The position numbers and the translations under genes are program-made. DNA of 64,000 bases from Chryseobacterium sp. CH21 (GTDB lineage Bacteria > Bacteroidota > Bacteroidia > Flavobacteriales > Weeksellaceae). Location: contig NZ_QICI01000013.1 in assembly GCF_004119445.1 (NCBI RefSeq), forward strand, positions 62,001 to 126,000. Reading direction: 5' to 3'. Shown piece by piece: positions 7,374 through 17,851 of this stretch (its first letter is position 1; the number at the start of each line of letters is the position of its first letter). Under the pieces are notes generated by a model. It did not search any database. It was not told where the DNA came from and saw only the letters and a program-made list of their open reading frames with translations.

Positions 7374-10182
7374 GTGAAAAAATTTTTACATCTGTTCTAT
7401 TTTGTGCCTCTATTTTTTCTATGCACAAACCGGATCTCTTTCCGGAAACATCAATGATGATTCTAAAATTGCCCTGCCTGGAGCCAAAATCTCCTTAAGT
7501 CCGGGAAATATTTATACCACATCGGATGAACATGGAAATTTTGTATTTCTCAATGTTCCTCCCGGAAGCTACACTATGAAAATTGATTATCTGGGTTATG
7601 GTGTGCATGAATACAACGTAACAGTAGAACCTGAGAAAAATACACGCCAGAACATTGTTTTCGATAAGAAAGAAACATCCATTGCAGAAGTTGTAGTTTC
7701 CGGAGCTACGTTAAAAAATCAGGCTAGAGCTTTAAACAAGCAAAAAAACAATGCCAATATTACCAATGTGATTTCTTCAGATCAGATCGGGCGTTTTCCT
7801 GATGCCAATATTGGGGATGCCTTGAAGCGTGTTCCCGGAATCACCATACAGAATGATCAGGGTGAGGCCAGAAACCTTATCATCAGAGGGCTTGCTCCAA
7901 ATCTTAATTCAGTTACCCTGAATGGAGACAGAATTCCGTCTGCTGAAGGAGACAATCGTAATGTACAGATGGATTTGATTCCTTCTGATATGATTTCTAC
8001 CATAGAAGTTAATAAAACCTTGACTCCTGACATGGATGCCGATGCCATCGGAGGTTCTGTCAACCTTATTACCAGAGCTTCCCCGAATGGACAGAGAATT
8101 TCTGCAACCGTTGCAGGAGGATACAATCCTATCCGTGAAAAAGGAAATTACACCGCCGGATTTGTCTATGGAAACCGATTTCTGGATAAAAAATTGGGTG
8201 CTGTATTCAGTTTCTCCTATAACAACAACAATTTTGGTTCGGATAATATAGAACCTGTGTGGAGCCAGGCAAATGATCTTGCGCAAACCGTTTATGTAAG
8301 CAAAATGGGGGTACGTTATTATAATGAACACCGTATCAGACACAGCTTTGATCTTAATATGGATTATGAATTCAATTCCAAGAACAAGATCTACGCTTCT
8401 GCGATGTACAACTTCAGAAATGATAAAGAAACCAGGCTGGCATTAGGATATAAAATAAAACCAGTCTACAGTGCCGACGAAACGGAGATCACAGACTGGA
8501 AAGGAAGTATTACCAGACAAAATAAAGGAGGTGATGCAGATAATGACAATACCCGTCTGGAAAAACAAAGAGTACAGAATTATGCATTAAGAGGAGAACA
8601 TTTATTAGGCTCTAAAGTGGATCTTGACTGGTCCGTAAACTACGCAATCGCCAGTGAAGACAAGCCTCATCAGCGTTATATAGAGTTTGAAAACAGCAAA
8701 ATGAACTTCGCTCCTGACCTTAGCAATCCTGAAAAACCAATGTTCAACCTTCTGGCTGCAGATAATCTGGGCAGCTATAAGCTGAGTGATCTTTCGGATG
8801 CCAATAACTTTACTCAGGAAAAAGAGCTTGGCGCCAAAGTGAATGTCCGTTTTCCTTTTTCAATAATTGATGGTCAGAAAGGTCGTCTTCGTACCGGTTT
8901 CCGTATGCGTTTGAAGAAAAAGGAAAGAGAGAATGATTTCTATGCTTTTACTCCGGTCAACAGTATGGGAAGCCTTTTATCTGTTCCAACGATACATCTT
9001 AATGGTGATAATTTCCAGGCTGGCAATTATATTCCGGGGACTTTTGTGGATCCTGCTTTTCTTGGAGGACTGGATTTATTCAATCCAACTTTATTTAACG
9101 GCAAGCTTAAACCTGAAAAGTATCTTTCCAGCAACTACAATGCAAAAGAACAAATCTATGCTGGTTACATCCGTTGGGATCAGGATTTTAATGATCAATT
9201 ATCTATGATTGTGGGAGCACGTTTTGAAACCACCCAAATTGATTATACCGGAAACTATGTGATGAATGAGAAAGATCTGGTAGGACAAATCAATAATACC
9301 AATACGTACACGAACGTACTTCCCAATATCTCCTTCAAATATGTTCCGATGCAGGACCTTGTACTTCGTGCAGCGTTTACTACTGCTCTCGCACGCCCGA
9401 ATTATTACTCATTGGTTCCTTACCTGAATGTCATTTCGGAAGATGAGATCGTAGCAGCCGGAAATCCGAACTTAAAAGCAACCTATGCCTACAATTTTGA
9501 TTTCATGGCAGAAAAATATTTCAAATCTGTCGGGATTCTTTCAGGAGGTGTTTTTTATAAAAACCTGAACAATTTTATTTATACCTATTCCAAAAGAAAT
9601 TATACAGCCAACGATTTCACCAATGACTTTGCAGGGCAAACCAACCCGATTCCTGCCGGAGAAAGCAACTGGAAATTCACCCAGCAGCGTAATGGTGACA
9701 ATGTAGATATCTATGGTTTTGAAGTTGCTCTACAAAGGCAGCTTGATTTCATTCCGGGAGCTTTCTGGAAAGGACTTGGTGTCTATGTAAACTATACCTA
9801 CACCAAATCCAAAGCAAAAGGAATCACCAACGAAGACGGTGTGGAAAGAACAGATGTAGGACTTCCCGGTGCTGCTCCTCATATGTTCAACGGATCGCTT
9901 TCATGGGAAAACAAACGTTTTTCAGCAAGGGTTTCCATGAACTATGCTTCTCATTATATTGATGAACTTGGTGGCAAAGCGTTTGATGACCGTTATTACG
10001 ATAAGCAATTTTTCCTTGATGCCAATGCTTCTTACAAGATCACAAGCCAATTGAGGTTTTTTGCGGAAGCCAATAATCTGACCAATCAGCCGTTAAGATA
10101 CTACCAGGGAATCCAAAGCAGAACTGCTCAGGCGGAATATTACAGACCAAGATTTACAATGGGAGTGAAATTTGATTTTTAA
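7374..10182 (+). CDS. TonB-dependent receptor, phytase-linked (frame break in signal peptide)
   Basis: Outer-membrane TonB receptor of about 935 residues. A carboxypeptidase-regulatory-like beta sandwich follows the signal peptide, then a plug domain (FPDANIGDALKRVPGITI, IIRGL) and a 22-strand barrel ending GVKFDF. The continuous frame opens only at a TTG at 7402, giving a start too short to be a signal peptide. Reading from GTG 7374 gives a clear signal (KKFLHLFYFVPLFF), but the frame must lose one T in the T6 run 7413-7418 to join YAQ-TGSLSG. So either the run carries an extra base (assembly error) or export is switched off. The phytase gene follows 6 bp later, so the cargo is probably inositol phosphate or its products. 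Confidence 0.88.
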
Positions 10183-10188
10183 ATAAGC

Positions 10189-11223
10189 ATGAAAAACATA
10201 CATTATATATTGGCTCTTTCAGTTCTTCCTTTGGTGATCAACTGTACACGGCAGAAAGAAATAATAGAAAAATTAAAACCTACCGTTATCACAGAAACGG
10301 TAGTTCATGATACGGATGACCCTGCTATATGGATTAATCCTCAGGATGCTTCCAAAAGTATCGTCATCGGAACAGATAAAGATACTGATGGAGGGCTGTA
10401 CGCCTTTGATCTCAACGGAAAAATCATCAATAAAGTTGTAGGACTGAAACGTCCCAATAATGTGGATATCGAATACGGTTTTATGCTGAACGGTAAGAAA
10501 ACAGATATCGCAGCAGTCACTGAAAGAGAAACCAACAAAGTAAAATTGTATGCTCTTCCAGAACTGAAAGAAGTTGGCGAAATATCGGTATTTGAAGGAG
10601 AATCAGAACGTGGTCCCATGGGAATCTCAATGTATAAAAACCCTGAAACCGGCGATATATTTGTGATTGCAGGAAGAAAATCCGGTCCAAGTGACGGCTA
10701 TCTTTGGCAGTATAAGCTTTCTGAGAAAAATGGGTCTATCACTGGAGAAGTTGTCCGTAAATTTGGGAAATACAGTGGCTTAAAAGAGATTGAAAGCATT
10801 GCTGTAGATGACGAAATGGGCTATATTTACTATTCTGATGAACAATTTGGAGTACATAAATATTATGCTGACCCTGGAAAAGATAATGAAGAGTTGTCAG
10901 TTTTCGGGAAAGGAGATTTTAAATCAGATGTGGAAGGAATTTCAATTTATCCCACTTCCAAAGGGAAAGGATATATTCTGGTTTCCAATCAGCAGAATGA
11001 TACATTCAATGTGTATTCAAGAGAAGATCAGTCCAAAGGGAGAATTGCTGAAATTCCGGTTTCTACACTGGAAAGTGATGGTTCTGAGGTAACGAATGTT
11101 AATTTAGGTCCGAAATTCCCGAAAGGAGTTTTTGTTGCGATGAGTAATGGCAGAGTATTCCACTTTTACGACTGGAGGATTGTTGAAAAAGCCATAAAAT
11201 CAGCAGTGAAAACTAATAAATAA
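10189..11223 (+). CDS. Beta-propeller phytase (3-phytase), lipoprotein
   Basis: A 344-residue beta-propeller phytase. Recognisable blades include HDTDDPAIWINPQD (about 44-57), the calcium-binding IESIAVDDEMGYIYYSDEQ region (about 203-221), and SDVEGISIYP (about 245-254). These enzymes hydrolyse phytate stepwise in a Ca2+-dependent manner, releasing phosphate. The N-terminus ends in VINC, a plausible lipobox, so the enzyme is probably anchored at the outer membrane. It is the partner of the TonB receptor 6 bp upstream: hydrolysis outside or in the periplasm, uptake through the receptor. Length fits the family (about 340-380). Confidence 0.93.
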   Translation: MKNIHYILALSVLPLVINCTRQKEIIEKLKPTVITETVVHDTDDPAIWINPQDASKSIVIGTDKDTDGGLYAFDLNGKIINKVVGLKRPNNVDIEYGFMLNGKKTDIAAVTERETNKVKLYALPELKEVGEISVFEGESERGPMGISMYKNPETGDIFVIAGRKSGPSDGYLWQYKLSEKNGSITGEVVRKFGKYSGLKEIESIAVDDEMGYIYYSDEQFGVHKYYADPGKDNEELSVFGKGDFKSDVEGISIYPTSKGKGYILVSNQQNDTFNVYSREDQSKGRIAEIPVSTLESDGSEVTNVNLGPKFPKGVFVAMSNGRVFHFYDWRIVEKAIKSAVKTNK

Positions 11224-11236
11224 AAAATAGTTTTTT

Positions 11237-11368
11237 AAACCATTAAGGTTTGATAAGTTTTTAAGAGTATTAAGCTGAATTAAACAGTCATTGCGAACCG
11301 AAGGTGAAGCAACCCATGAATTTTATCTAGCTTAATACTCTTCACTTTTTCATTTTTCTTAATGGTTT
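11237..11368. repeat. Palindrome-ended noncoding element, family A copy 1
   Basis: Outer arms AAACCATTAAG (11237-11247) and CTTAATGGTTT (11358-11368) are perfect complements, and so are inner arms AAGAGTATTAAGCT (11263-11276) and AGCTTAATACTCTT (11329-11342). The loop holds ATTGCGAACCGAAGGTGAAG, a GC-richer island of the kind dispersed in Bacteroidetes genomes. A second, shorter copy lies at 12812-12916. Confidence 0.7.
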
Positions 11369-11387
11369 ATAATCTTAAAAGTTTTTC

Positions 11388-11552
11388 AACGCAAAGGGTA
11401 TTTAAATTTTGTAATATTTTAAGTAAGTTAAGCAAAAGTTGATTTGCAATCAACCGATGAAGCAAAATATTTATCCATGGGCTTTTTAAGCAGCTTGCTG
11501 CAAAACTTTGCTACCTCAAAAGTATGAAAGTCTTCTGCATAAACTTTGCGTT
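11388..11552. repeat. Palindrome-ended noncoding element, family B copy 1
   Basis: Ends AACGCAAAG (11388-11396) and CTTTGCGTT (11544-11552) are inverted complements flanking about 145 bp of noncoding DNA. The same ends bound a similar-length segment at 50530-50696. It lies between two convergent genes. Confidence 0.6.
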
Positions 11553-11616
11553 TGAAAAATAATTGCATTGTTATATCACAGCAACAACTTCCCTCTCCCA
11601 GCCTCCAGCCTCCTTC

Positions 11617-12339
11617 TTACTTATACGTCCCAAATACCCTATCCCAAATAGAAGTATAAAATCCAAAGTTTTTACTTTCATCCAAATGGTGCTGGTTATG
11701 AAACCTTGTTGTTCCCACCAAGAACCGATCAAAAGAAGCCGGAAAAAACTCTCTGTTCAAATGTCCTATGGTTCCCCAGATAAGATTGAGTAAAAGATAT
11801 ATTGAAATGGAAATTACAGAAAAGTCATAACCTATGAGTAAAGCCAGCATCATCAGCCCAAATCCTATGGTTTCGAAAGGATGCAGTACAAAAAGGCTTA
11901 AAAAATTGGTACTGACATGCTCATGATGTTTACCATGTAAAGTTTTATAGATGAAAGGCAGATGGGCTGCAAAATGAAAGAAATACATCAAAAGATCCAT
12001 TAAGAGAAGCAAAGCTGACACTTCCGCTATGACTCCAATTACAGATTGAGTTTCTCCCAGTACAATCCATCCGTTTTTCCATAAGAAAGCACCTAAAAGA
12101 AGTACAAAACTGTTACATAAAACAGTAACGAGACTAAGGTAAAAGTCGGATCTGGTAACAGGATGATTTTTCTCCTGTAACTGGCTTTTACGGCAAGTTT
12201 TTTCTATAAAAACATATAAACCTATAGAAAATAGGTAGAGAACAACATTGATGATCAGGCTGAACACCATCCACTCTGGCCAGGAAAACTGCCAAAATAT
12301 ATGTAAATAACCGGAAAGTTCTGTTTGATTAAAATTCAT
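11617..12339 (-). CDS. Sterol desaturase / fatty acid hydroxylase family membrane protein
   Basis: A 240-residue membrane protein with the histidine clusters of the fatty acid hydroxylase superfamily: HFAAH at 122-126, HGKHHEH at 135-141, and HNQHH at 214-218, which coordinate a di-iron centre. About four membrane spans place these on the cytoplasmic face. Likely O2-dependent hydroxylation or desaturation of a lipid; the substrate is not deducible. It is convergent with the phytase gene, with two noncoding repeats between them. Confidence 0.88.
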   Translation of the reverse strand: MNFNQTELSGYLHIFWQFSWPEWMVFSLIINVVLYLFSIGLYVFIEKTCRKSQLQEKNHPVTRSDFYLSLVTVLCNSFVLLLGAFLWKNGWIVLGETQSVIGVIAEVSALLLLMDLLMYFFHFAAHLPFIYKTLHGKHHEHVSTNFLSLFVLHPFETIGFGLMMLALLIGYDFSVISISIYLLLNLIWGTIGHLNREFFPASFDRFLVGTTRFHNQHHLDESKNFGFYTSIWDRVFGTYK

Positions 12340-12419
12340 AAGTCCTTCATCCTTCAGCTTGATGTCATAAAGGTATGAATTTCATAGTAGAAACAACCGA
12401 TAAAGTCTGTTTTCAGTCA

Positions 12420-12689
12420 TTATTTCTGTCGGGACTTTCTTCTGAGCTCACGAAGTCTTGATGTCAGTTTTTTTCTTAAATCATTATGATATTCGCGGTA
12501 GTTTTTGATGCTGTTTTCCAGATTTTTTTTATTGAGCAGATACTCATCATATAAATGTCTGAGCTCTGAAATCTGATTAATCACCTCCGAAGGCTGGCTT
12601 TCAGGATCTTCCGCAGCTTCTATCAGCAGACGGTAATATTCAACACGGCTGGTCAGGTTCATATGAAGTTTTGGCTCTATTCCCTGCAT
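12420..12689 (-). CDS. Small coiled-coil protein, unknown
   Basis: An 89-residue hydrophilic, helix-forming protein. Leucine spacing in INQISELRHLYDEYLLNKK and a basic tail (RKKLTSRLRELRRKSRQK) suggest a coiled coil and nucleic-acid or membrane-surface contact. No family is recognised. It sits 80 bp upstream of the sterol-desaturase-like gene on the same strand. The ORF is free of overlap and has a convincing ATG, but support is limited to that. Confidence 0.5.
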   Translation of the reverse strand: MQGIEPKLHMNLTSRVEYYRLLIEAAEDPESQPSEVINQISELRHLYDEYLLNKKNLENSIKNYREYHNDLRKKLTSRLRELRRKSRQK

Positions 12690-12811
12690 GATCTTATTAT
12701 TTTATTGAGTTCTTGAATGGGTAAAAGACAAAGAGACTTTTGCTTTTACTATTCGATATATTATTTTTTACTTTTATTATTAAATAACCTTTTTAAACTT
12801 TCCTTTTTTTG

Positions 12812-12916
12812 AACCATTAAGATTGTATTAAGATGATTAAGATAAGCTTCGCTTTAATTTAAAATCAGAGTGATTGACCTTAGCTCTACTTTAATTCTTT
12901 AAAATTCTTAATGGTT
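12812..12916. repeat. Palindrome-ended noncoding element, family A copy 2
   Basis: Ends AACCATTAAG (12812-12821) and CTTAATGGTT (12907-12916) match those of the element at 11237-11368. The interior is AT-rich and only weakly similar. It fills most of the 306-bp gap between the coiled-coil gene and the S41 peptidase gene; I see nothing else there. Confidence 0.6.
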
Positions 12917-12981
12917 AAAAAAAGGTATCCATTTTCACATAGTCGAAAATGTAACGCCTTTTTATCTTTTCTATCCAAATT

Positions 12982-14321
12982 CTATTTTTCCATCATTACC
13001 GGAGGCACATCACTCTGGTATAAAATCTTAACATCTCTATTTTTTCCTGACCTGCAGATTTGAAATAACCTCCGTTAAGGGCAGAAGAAATAAGCGTTTC
13101 GTTAGGATCTCCCAAAGGTAATAATGGCAGACTGACAAATTCATTGACATTAATCTGCGGGGAAATTCCATTACTGTATTCTCCGGCACCATTGGCATTA
13201 AATACTTTATAGATTACCGGATGAAGCTGCCAGGAAATTTTTCTCGGTTTACGTTTGTCTTCTACTACAAATCCTGCCATATCTTTCCCCAGAGTTGTAT
13301 TTCCTATCTGAATAACCTGCATATAAGGTTTCAGATTATTCACCACAATTTCTGCCGCTGATGCCGTACTGTTTGATGTCAGAATAAACACTTTCTGTAA
13401 TCCCAATGCATTGGCACGTAAAGTTGTAAAGTCCAAAGATTTTGGATCATAAGCGATCTGCTGGGCAAATGTTCTTTTTACTTCCCCTCCATTTTTATTT
13501 CCTTTAAAAATAATGAATGGTGAGCCGGATGATAATCCTGAAGGAATCAATGAACAGAGCGCAGCTGCAGATGATACAGAGCCTCCATAGTTGTAGCGGA
13601 GGTCAAGAATCAACTCTTGTACTCCGGCAGCTTTGAGTTCCCCAAACTTTTGGTTCAAAGTCTGAGTCATCCCGTCCGGAAAATCATAGATATAAAGATA
13701 GCCTACTTTTTTACCGTTTTTCTCAAAAATTTTAGATAAAATGGGTTGTTCAAAGGAAAAACCATAGTAAACCGTAATATTTTTTTCATTAGTGACCGCT
13801 CCATTTTGCCATTTTCCAACGGTAAGTTCTACAACAGTCTGATCTTTAATAGAGGAAGCCATTGTTTCCGCATTTGCGACTGTCATTGCTTTTCCATTGA
13901 TTTTGGTAATGATCATTCCTCTTTCCAGCCCGGAATTGAAGGCCGGAGAATTTTGAAGCACCAGCTTTACTACGGTAACTACTTCATTATTGGCAAGCTG
14001 AACAACAGAGTAATCAAACCCATACATATTTCTGATAGAACGTGGATAGGTAGAGGAATCTTCTGTATTGACCAGAAAAGAAAACCGATCCTTGGAAGAG
14101 AGCAGACTTTTGAAAAAATCTTTTATAGGAAGCTGATAATTAGGTTTTGCAGGCATTTCATCTGCCCAATAATAATACCGTTTCATGCTGTCCTGAACCC
14201 AGAGATTCACAGATTCTGTACTGCCTTCAGGGAAGACAGGTGCGCTTTCATCATTATTATTCGTACACGAAATGAGAAAGACCACGATGGCAATACATTG
14301 AAGTTTTAAAAAATTTTTCAT
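12982..14321 (-). CDS. S41 family C-terminal processing peptidase, lipoprotein (frame break near C-terminus)
   Basis: Carboxyl-terminal-processing-like serine peptidase, about 446 residues. The start at 14321 gives signal MKNFLKLQCIAIVVFLISC with a lipobox cysteine. A PDZ domain (SPAFNSGLERGMIITKINGK, about 126-145) precedes the S41 domain with LDLRYNYGG and STASAAE, whose serine is the expected nucleophile. The frame as given ends at 12996 in an unlikely tail (MLRFYTRVMCLR). One more A in the run at 13040-13045 gives KNRDVKILYQSDVPPVMMEK with a stop at 12982, a more natural end. It is the last gene of the FecR-receptor operon, directly after the 247-residue lipoprotein (6 bp). Confidence 0.88.
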
Positions 14322-14327
14322 ACGCAA

Positions 14328-15070
14328 TTACAGATATTCTGCTACATCTATATCTCCTTTGACTACCCATTCTCCATTTTCCATTTTTTCCTGAAGGACA
14401 ATCATATTGGCACCTGTGTGCTGTTTTATTTTTACCTGAATCATTTTAGATCCGGCATAAGGTTCTGTAGTTCCCGGTTTGTACAGTTCCAGATATACAG
14501 GAGCTGTAGAGCTGTAAAAGTTATAGATTTTCACTGCTGTAAAATTATCTTTTCCGATGTTGTCAAATTCTGCCAATACAACTCCATTATCTCTTTTCAA
14601 AATACCTTTTACATTTTTCAATGAGGTTCCGGACAATTCGCCCAGATTAGGAAAAATAAATTCAAAACCTACTTTCCCCAGATTAACCTGAGGTTTTACG
14701 GCGTAAGTCTGTAAGTAAATTCCGGGAAGATTAAAAAAGTTCAGGGTTTTAAAATCATTTATGTTGTCATACGTAATACTGTATTTTGCGATTTCGTTGC
14801 CTGTTTCACTATTGTAGACAGACAGTTTATTGGTTTCTCCCTGGTCCAGTACAAACTGAAGCTGGGTTTCTATCTTATTGGTGTAAGATGTTTTTCCGTC
14901 AATGGATACAGGCTGTCCGTTAAACCTCAGCTGAACAGCATCAGGCTTGGAAAATCCTTTGATAGTAACCTCTCCGGGTTTCTGTACTCTATCATACAAC
15001 TCCATCGTGTTGCTGTCTGTACATGAAAAAGTACGGTAAAAAATAGGAGTAATGCAAAGATTTTATTCAT
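14328..15070 (-). CDS. Lipoprotein with IPT/Ig-like folds, unknown (frame break in signal peptide)
   Basis: The continuous frame covers 14328-15005 (225 residues) and lacks a signal. Upstream, MNKIFALLLFFTVLF starts at 15070; adding one base to the A5 run at 15026-15030 joins it to SCTDSNTMELYDRV, making a standard lipoprotein of 247 residues. The mature part is beta-rich (KPGEVTIKGFSKPDAVQLRF; KPQVNLGKVGFEFIFPNLGE) and suggests Ig-like modules. No family is recognised. It sits between a T9SS protein and the S41 peptidase in the receptor operon, so a surface role in substrate capture or processing is likely (inference from context). Confidence 0.72.
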
Positions 15071-15102
15071 CTTTATTTAATTATTTGATGGTAATACTTA
15101 AA

Positions 15103-15134
15103 AATATTGCCCGACCCATCAGCCGGGCAATATA
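15103..15134 (-). terminator. Hairpin terminator/attenuator inside the receptor operon
   Basis: ATATTGCCCG (15104-15113) pairs with CGGGCAATAT (15124-15133); on the minus strand a short T run follows. It lies between the T9SS protein gene and the 247-residue lipoprotein gene and would lower expression of the distal genes. Confidence 0.65.
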
Positions 15135-15245
15135 TAATTATAAAAAAACTAGTTGGATATGTTCTGGATAACCTTTTTCAAGGACTATCCATTATTGTAT
15201 TTAAAATTTCTGGTGTTTCTAAAATCAGTTTCTAAGGGTGACGCT

Positions 15246-16168
15246 TTATTTTTTAATAAATTTCAGTTTTTCCGTAGTCTTTCCGTCTGTAATTTCTGCG
15301 ATATATGCTCCTGATGTAAGATTAGCTACATGAATCGCTTTTGAATACTGAGCGGTAAGCACTTTTTGTCCGGCAGCATTGTAAATATTCACTACCGTTG
15401 TATTTTCCTTCAATGCAGGATTAAGGTGTAGTACTAATGATTCTTTTACCGGATTTTCTGCTATTTGGGTAAGTGTTTTGTTTCCTTTTACATCCTTAGT
15501 TCCTAAAAATGCCGTAGCATAAATTCCTATTTCATCAATATTGATATTCTGGATATTATTTCCGCTTGCTTTTCTGTTCGCCCACATTCCGATATAGATT
15601 TTCTTTCCAGCAAAAGCAGAAATATCTACAAGAGATTGTACAAACTCGGTAAGATCTGCCGGAAACGGATTGGCTGAGTCTCCTACCTGTATTTTATAAA
15701 GACTCTGAACGTCGTTACCACCTGCATCTACTGTCATGGCCTGAAAATCAGCTAATGTAGGAACTTCTTTCTGCGGTGTACTTACATAGATAAAAAGGTC
15801 TCTGGCAACAATGGTGTGGGTGGTTCTCTGTCTTCCGATATTGGCCGCTAAAGTAACTGTACCTGCAGTGTTGGTAAGATCAATCTGAGGAGAAATAATC
15901 CAGTCATTTTCTGTAGCAAATCCTGTAGCATTACCGGTAGGCACCAAACTGATGGAATGACGAAGAACGCCTGCAGTTCCATAAGTTAAAGCTGTTCCGT
16001 TGTGGTAGATATTCTGTCCCTGCACCCATCCGTTGCTATTTCCGTTCAGATCATGGAAAGTCCATCCCTGTAGGTCAGCAGGTGTATCAAAGGAATTTCC
16101 CCAAACCAGAGTCTGCGCTGCAGCAAGTTGGGATAAAAACAGAACAGATGATAAAATTATTTTTTCAT
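15246..16168 (-). CDS. T9SS type A sorting domain protein, choice-of-anchor-like (frame break at start)
   Basis: Secreted protein of about 307 residues. The C-terminal ~70 residues (NPVKESLVLHLNP...GQKVLTAQ...LTSGAYIAEI..EKLKFIKK) are a type IX secretion sorting domain. The body has a jelly-roll-like segment with WIISPQIDLTN, typical of choice-of-anchor/cleaved-adhesin domains. The open frame reaches only to a GTG at 16025. The signal MKK followed by IILSSVLFLSQLAAAQ starts at 16168 and comes into frame if the T6 run at 16160-16165 has seven bases. The result is exported and cut at AAAQ. It is encoded between two lipoprotein genes of the TonB receptor operon, so the product probably works at the cell surface with the receptor. 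Confidence 0.82.
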
Positions 16169-16196
16169 AATGCTGATTATTAATGTTTTTGAAGTA

Positions 16197-16232
16197 AAAG
16201 CAAGGAATCAGCTTTCGCTGTTCCCTGCTTTT
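16197..16232 (-). terminator. Terminator between the beta-helix lipoprotein and T9SS genes
   Basis: On the minus strand AAGCAGGGAACAGC-GAAA-GCTGATTCCTTGCTT forms a long, slightly imperfect stem with a GAAA loop, followed by TTTTAC. It would reduce readthrough into the T9SS gene. Confidence 0.6.
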
Positions 16233-16244
16233 TAAAGTTTTTTA

Positions 16245-17537
16245 TTATTCTACAATTGTGAAATTGTATTTTGTCCAAAGTCCCTGGAAGTTTCCACAGT
16301 TTCTTGGAGATACATTCCAACTTCCTTCGTTGAAGAATGGCTGGCTCATACCCCATAGAGATGCAGGAGTACCAGTTAATAGGTTAGCAGCTGGGATTCC
16401 CGCAGTTCCTGTACCTGTAACTGAAGTACCAAATCCGTGAATCTGGATCGTGTTATATGCTGAAGCTGAAGAAAGTTCAGAACCTGTACCTTCTACTTTG
16501 ATTCCCACAGGATATCCTGTAACCACAGCGTTATTTAATGTTAATCTTCCGTGTCTTCTGATGTGGATACCGTTTTCATACAAAGCTCCCTGAGTAGAGT
16601 TTTTAGTACCAATGATCGTAAGGTTGTTGATTACCGGGTGAGTCAGCAATGATGTAGAAGAACCGTCTGCGTTGTTATCAAGCTCGATACCGTTAGAATC
16701 CGGGCTTGATCCGCTAAGACTGTGTGTAGAGTTGTAATCTGCCAAAGCAAGAGCACAAGTGATTGTTCCTGTATATCCGTTATCAAAATCGAAGTTATCG
16801 TCATCCGCAGCGAAAGAAACAAGGTTTGAAGCGTTCACAGTACCACCGAAGAATTCAAAAGAGTCATCTTTTCCGAAAGATACCTGGATATGATCCAAAG
16901 TAGTTCCGTTTCCTACTCCTCCTAAAGTAAGACCGTTGATTTCGTTTCCTGAATTCGGAGCCAAAAGGTCATATCCTGCAAACTCAATACGTACATATTT
17001 CAATGTTCCAGCGTTATGAGATTCGTTTGTACCTCCGTAATAGAAATCAGGACCAGATAATCCTTCAATCGTTTTTGTGAAAGGAGTGTTGGTAGGAGCA
17101 TCTCCTAAGATAATCACCCCTCCGAAATCACCAGGTGCAGCAGTAGTATCTTCATTTCCGTCTAACAATTTGTAGCTTGTGAAAATGATTGGCTGAGCTT
17201 CTGTACCTGCTGCATTGATTTTTCCTGTTTTAGCAATTACCAAAACTCCTGTAGCTGTATTGCTTGCATTTGGTTTTGCTTTAATGAATGTACCCGGCTG
17301 GATTGTTAATGTAGCACCATCTTTTACGGTTACAACTCCATCTAATTCTACTACACCACTCCATGTAGTATTGGTAGTAATAGCACCACTTACACTGGTT
17401 ACCGGAAGCGCAGAAGCGGTAAGGTATTCAGCAGAAGTAGATTTCATTTCGAATGGAGATGATGAATCCGCCAGTTGATCGTGTTGACAAGCTGTAAGAG
17501 ATAATGCTGCCACTGCAATTAGAGTTAGTCTTTTCAT
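16245..17537 (-). CDS. Right-handed beta-helix lipoprotein, unknown
   Basis: A 430-residue lipoprotein: MKRLTLIAVAALSLTAC ends in a lipobox. The rest is rich in short strands and repeated G/N/D turns (DGVVTVKDGATLTIQPGTFIK; LKYVRIEFAGYDL; TLDHIQVSFGKDDSFEFFGG; VINNLTIIGTKN), as in right-handed parallel beta-helix proteins. No catalytic residues are evident. It lies between the FecA-like receptor and a T9SS protein on the same strand, so it is probably a surface partner of that receptor. Substrate unknown. Confidence 0.8.
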   Translation of the reverse strand: MKRLTLIAVAALSLTACQHDQLADSSSPFEMKSTSAEYLTASALPVTSVSGAITTNTTWSGVVELDGVVTVKDGATLTIQPGTFIKAKPNASNTATGVLVIAKTGKINAAGTEAQPIIFTSYKLLDGNEDTTAAPGDFGGVIILGDAPTNTPFTKTIEGLSGPDFYYGGTNESHNAGTLKYVRIEFAGYDLLAPNSGNEINGLTLGGVGNGTTLDHIQVSFGKDDSFEFFGGTVNASNLVSFAADDDNFDFDNGYTGTITCALALADYNSTHSLSGSSPDSNGIELDNNADGSSTSLLTHPVINNLTIIGTKNSTQGALYENGIHIRRHGRLTLNNAVVTGYPVGIKVEGTGSELSSASAYNTIQIHGFGTSVTGTGTAGIPAANLLTGTPASLWGMSQPFFNEGSWNVSPRNCGNFQGLWTKYNFTIVE

Positions 17538-17616
17538 TGTTATAATTTTTAGTATAATCCGGTCGTATTATTTTTATACCAGATCAGTTTTTTAATATTC
17601 AGGAATATCTTCCTCT

Positions 17617-17760
17617 TTATTCCTTCGATTTGTTTTTTGGTGTTCGTCCCATCTCCGCAGGAGGAGCTGCATTGCGGGAGTTCCCATAAGAATCGTTAAG
17701 GCCTGGGGAAAAAGCAGTTAACGTCCGGTTTTTTCTTAACTGTACTGCTGTGCGCATCAT
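17617..17760 (-). CDS. Possible small protein between receptor and lipoprotein genes
   Basis: A 47-codon frame fills the 314-bp gap between the TonB receptor and the beta-helix lipoprotein. It is basic and hydrophilic, with SYGNSRNAAPPAEMGRTPKN near the C-terminus and a good ATG-ATG start. The base composition is clearly more GC-rich than the surrounding spacer, which supports coding. No family is recognised with certainty. It could equally be noncoding leader RNA for the lipoprotein gene. Confidence 0.35.
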   Translation of the reverse strand: MMRTAVQLRKNRTLTAFSPGLNDSYGNSRNAAPPAEMGRTPKNKSKE

Positions 17761-17851
17761 CAGTATTATTTCAGTTTTTGATCAGGCTTCCGAAACCTGT
17801 ACGCCTCTATCTAAGAGCTCTTTTTATATCATCTTGTTTGGTGTCTTATTT

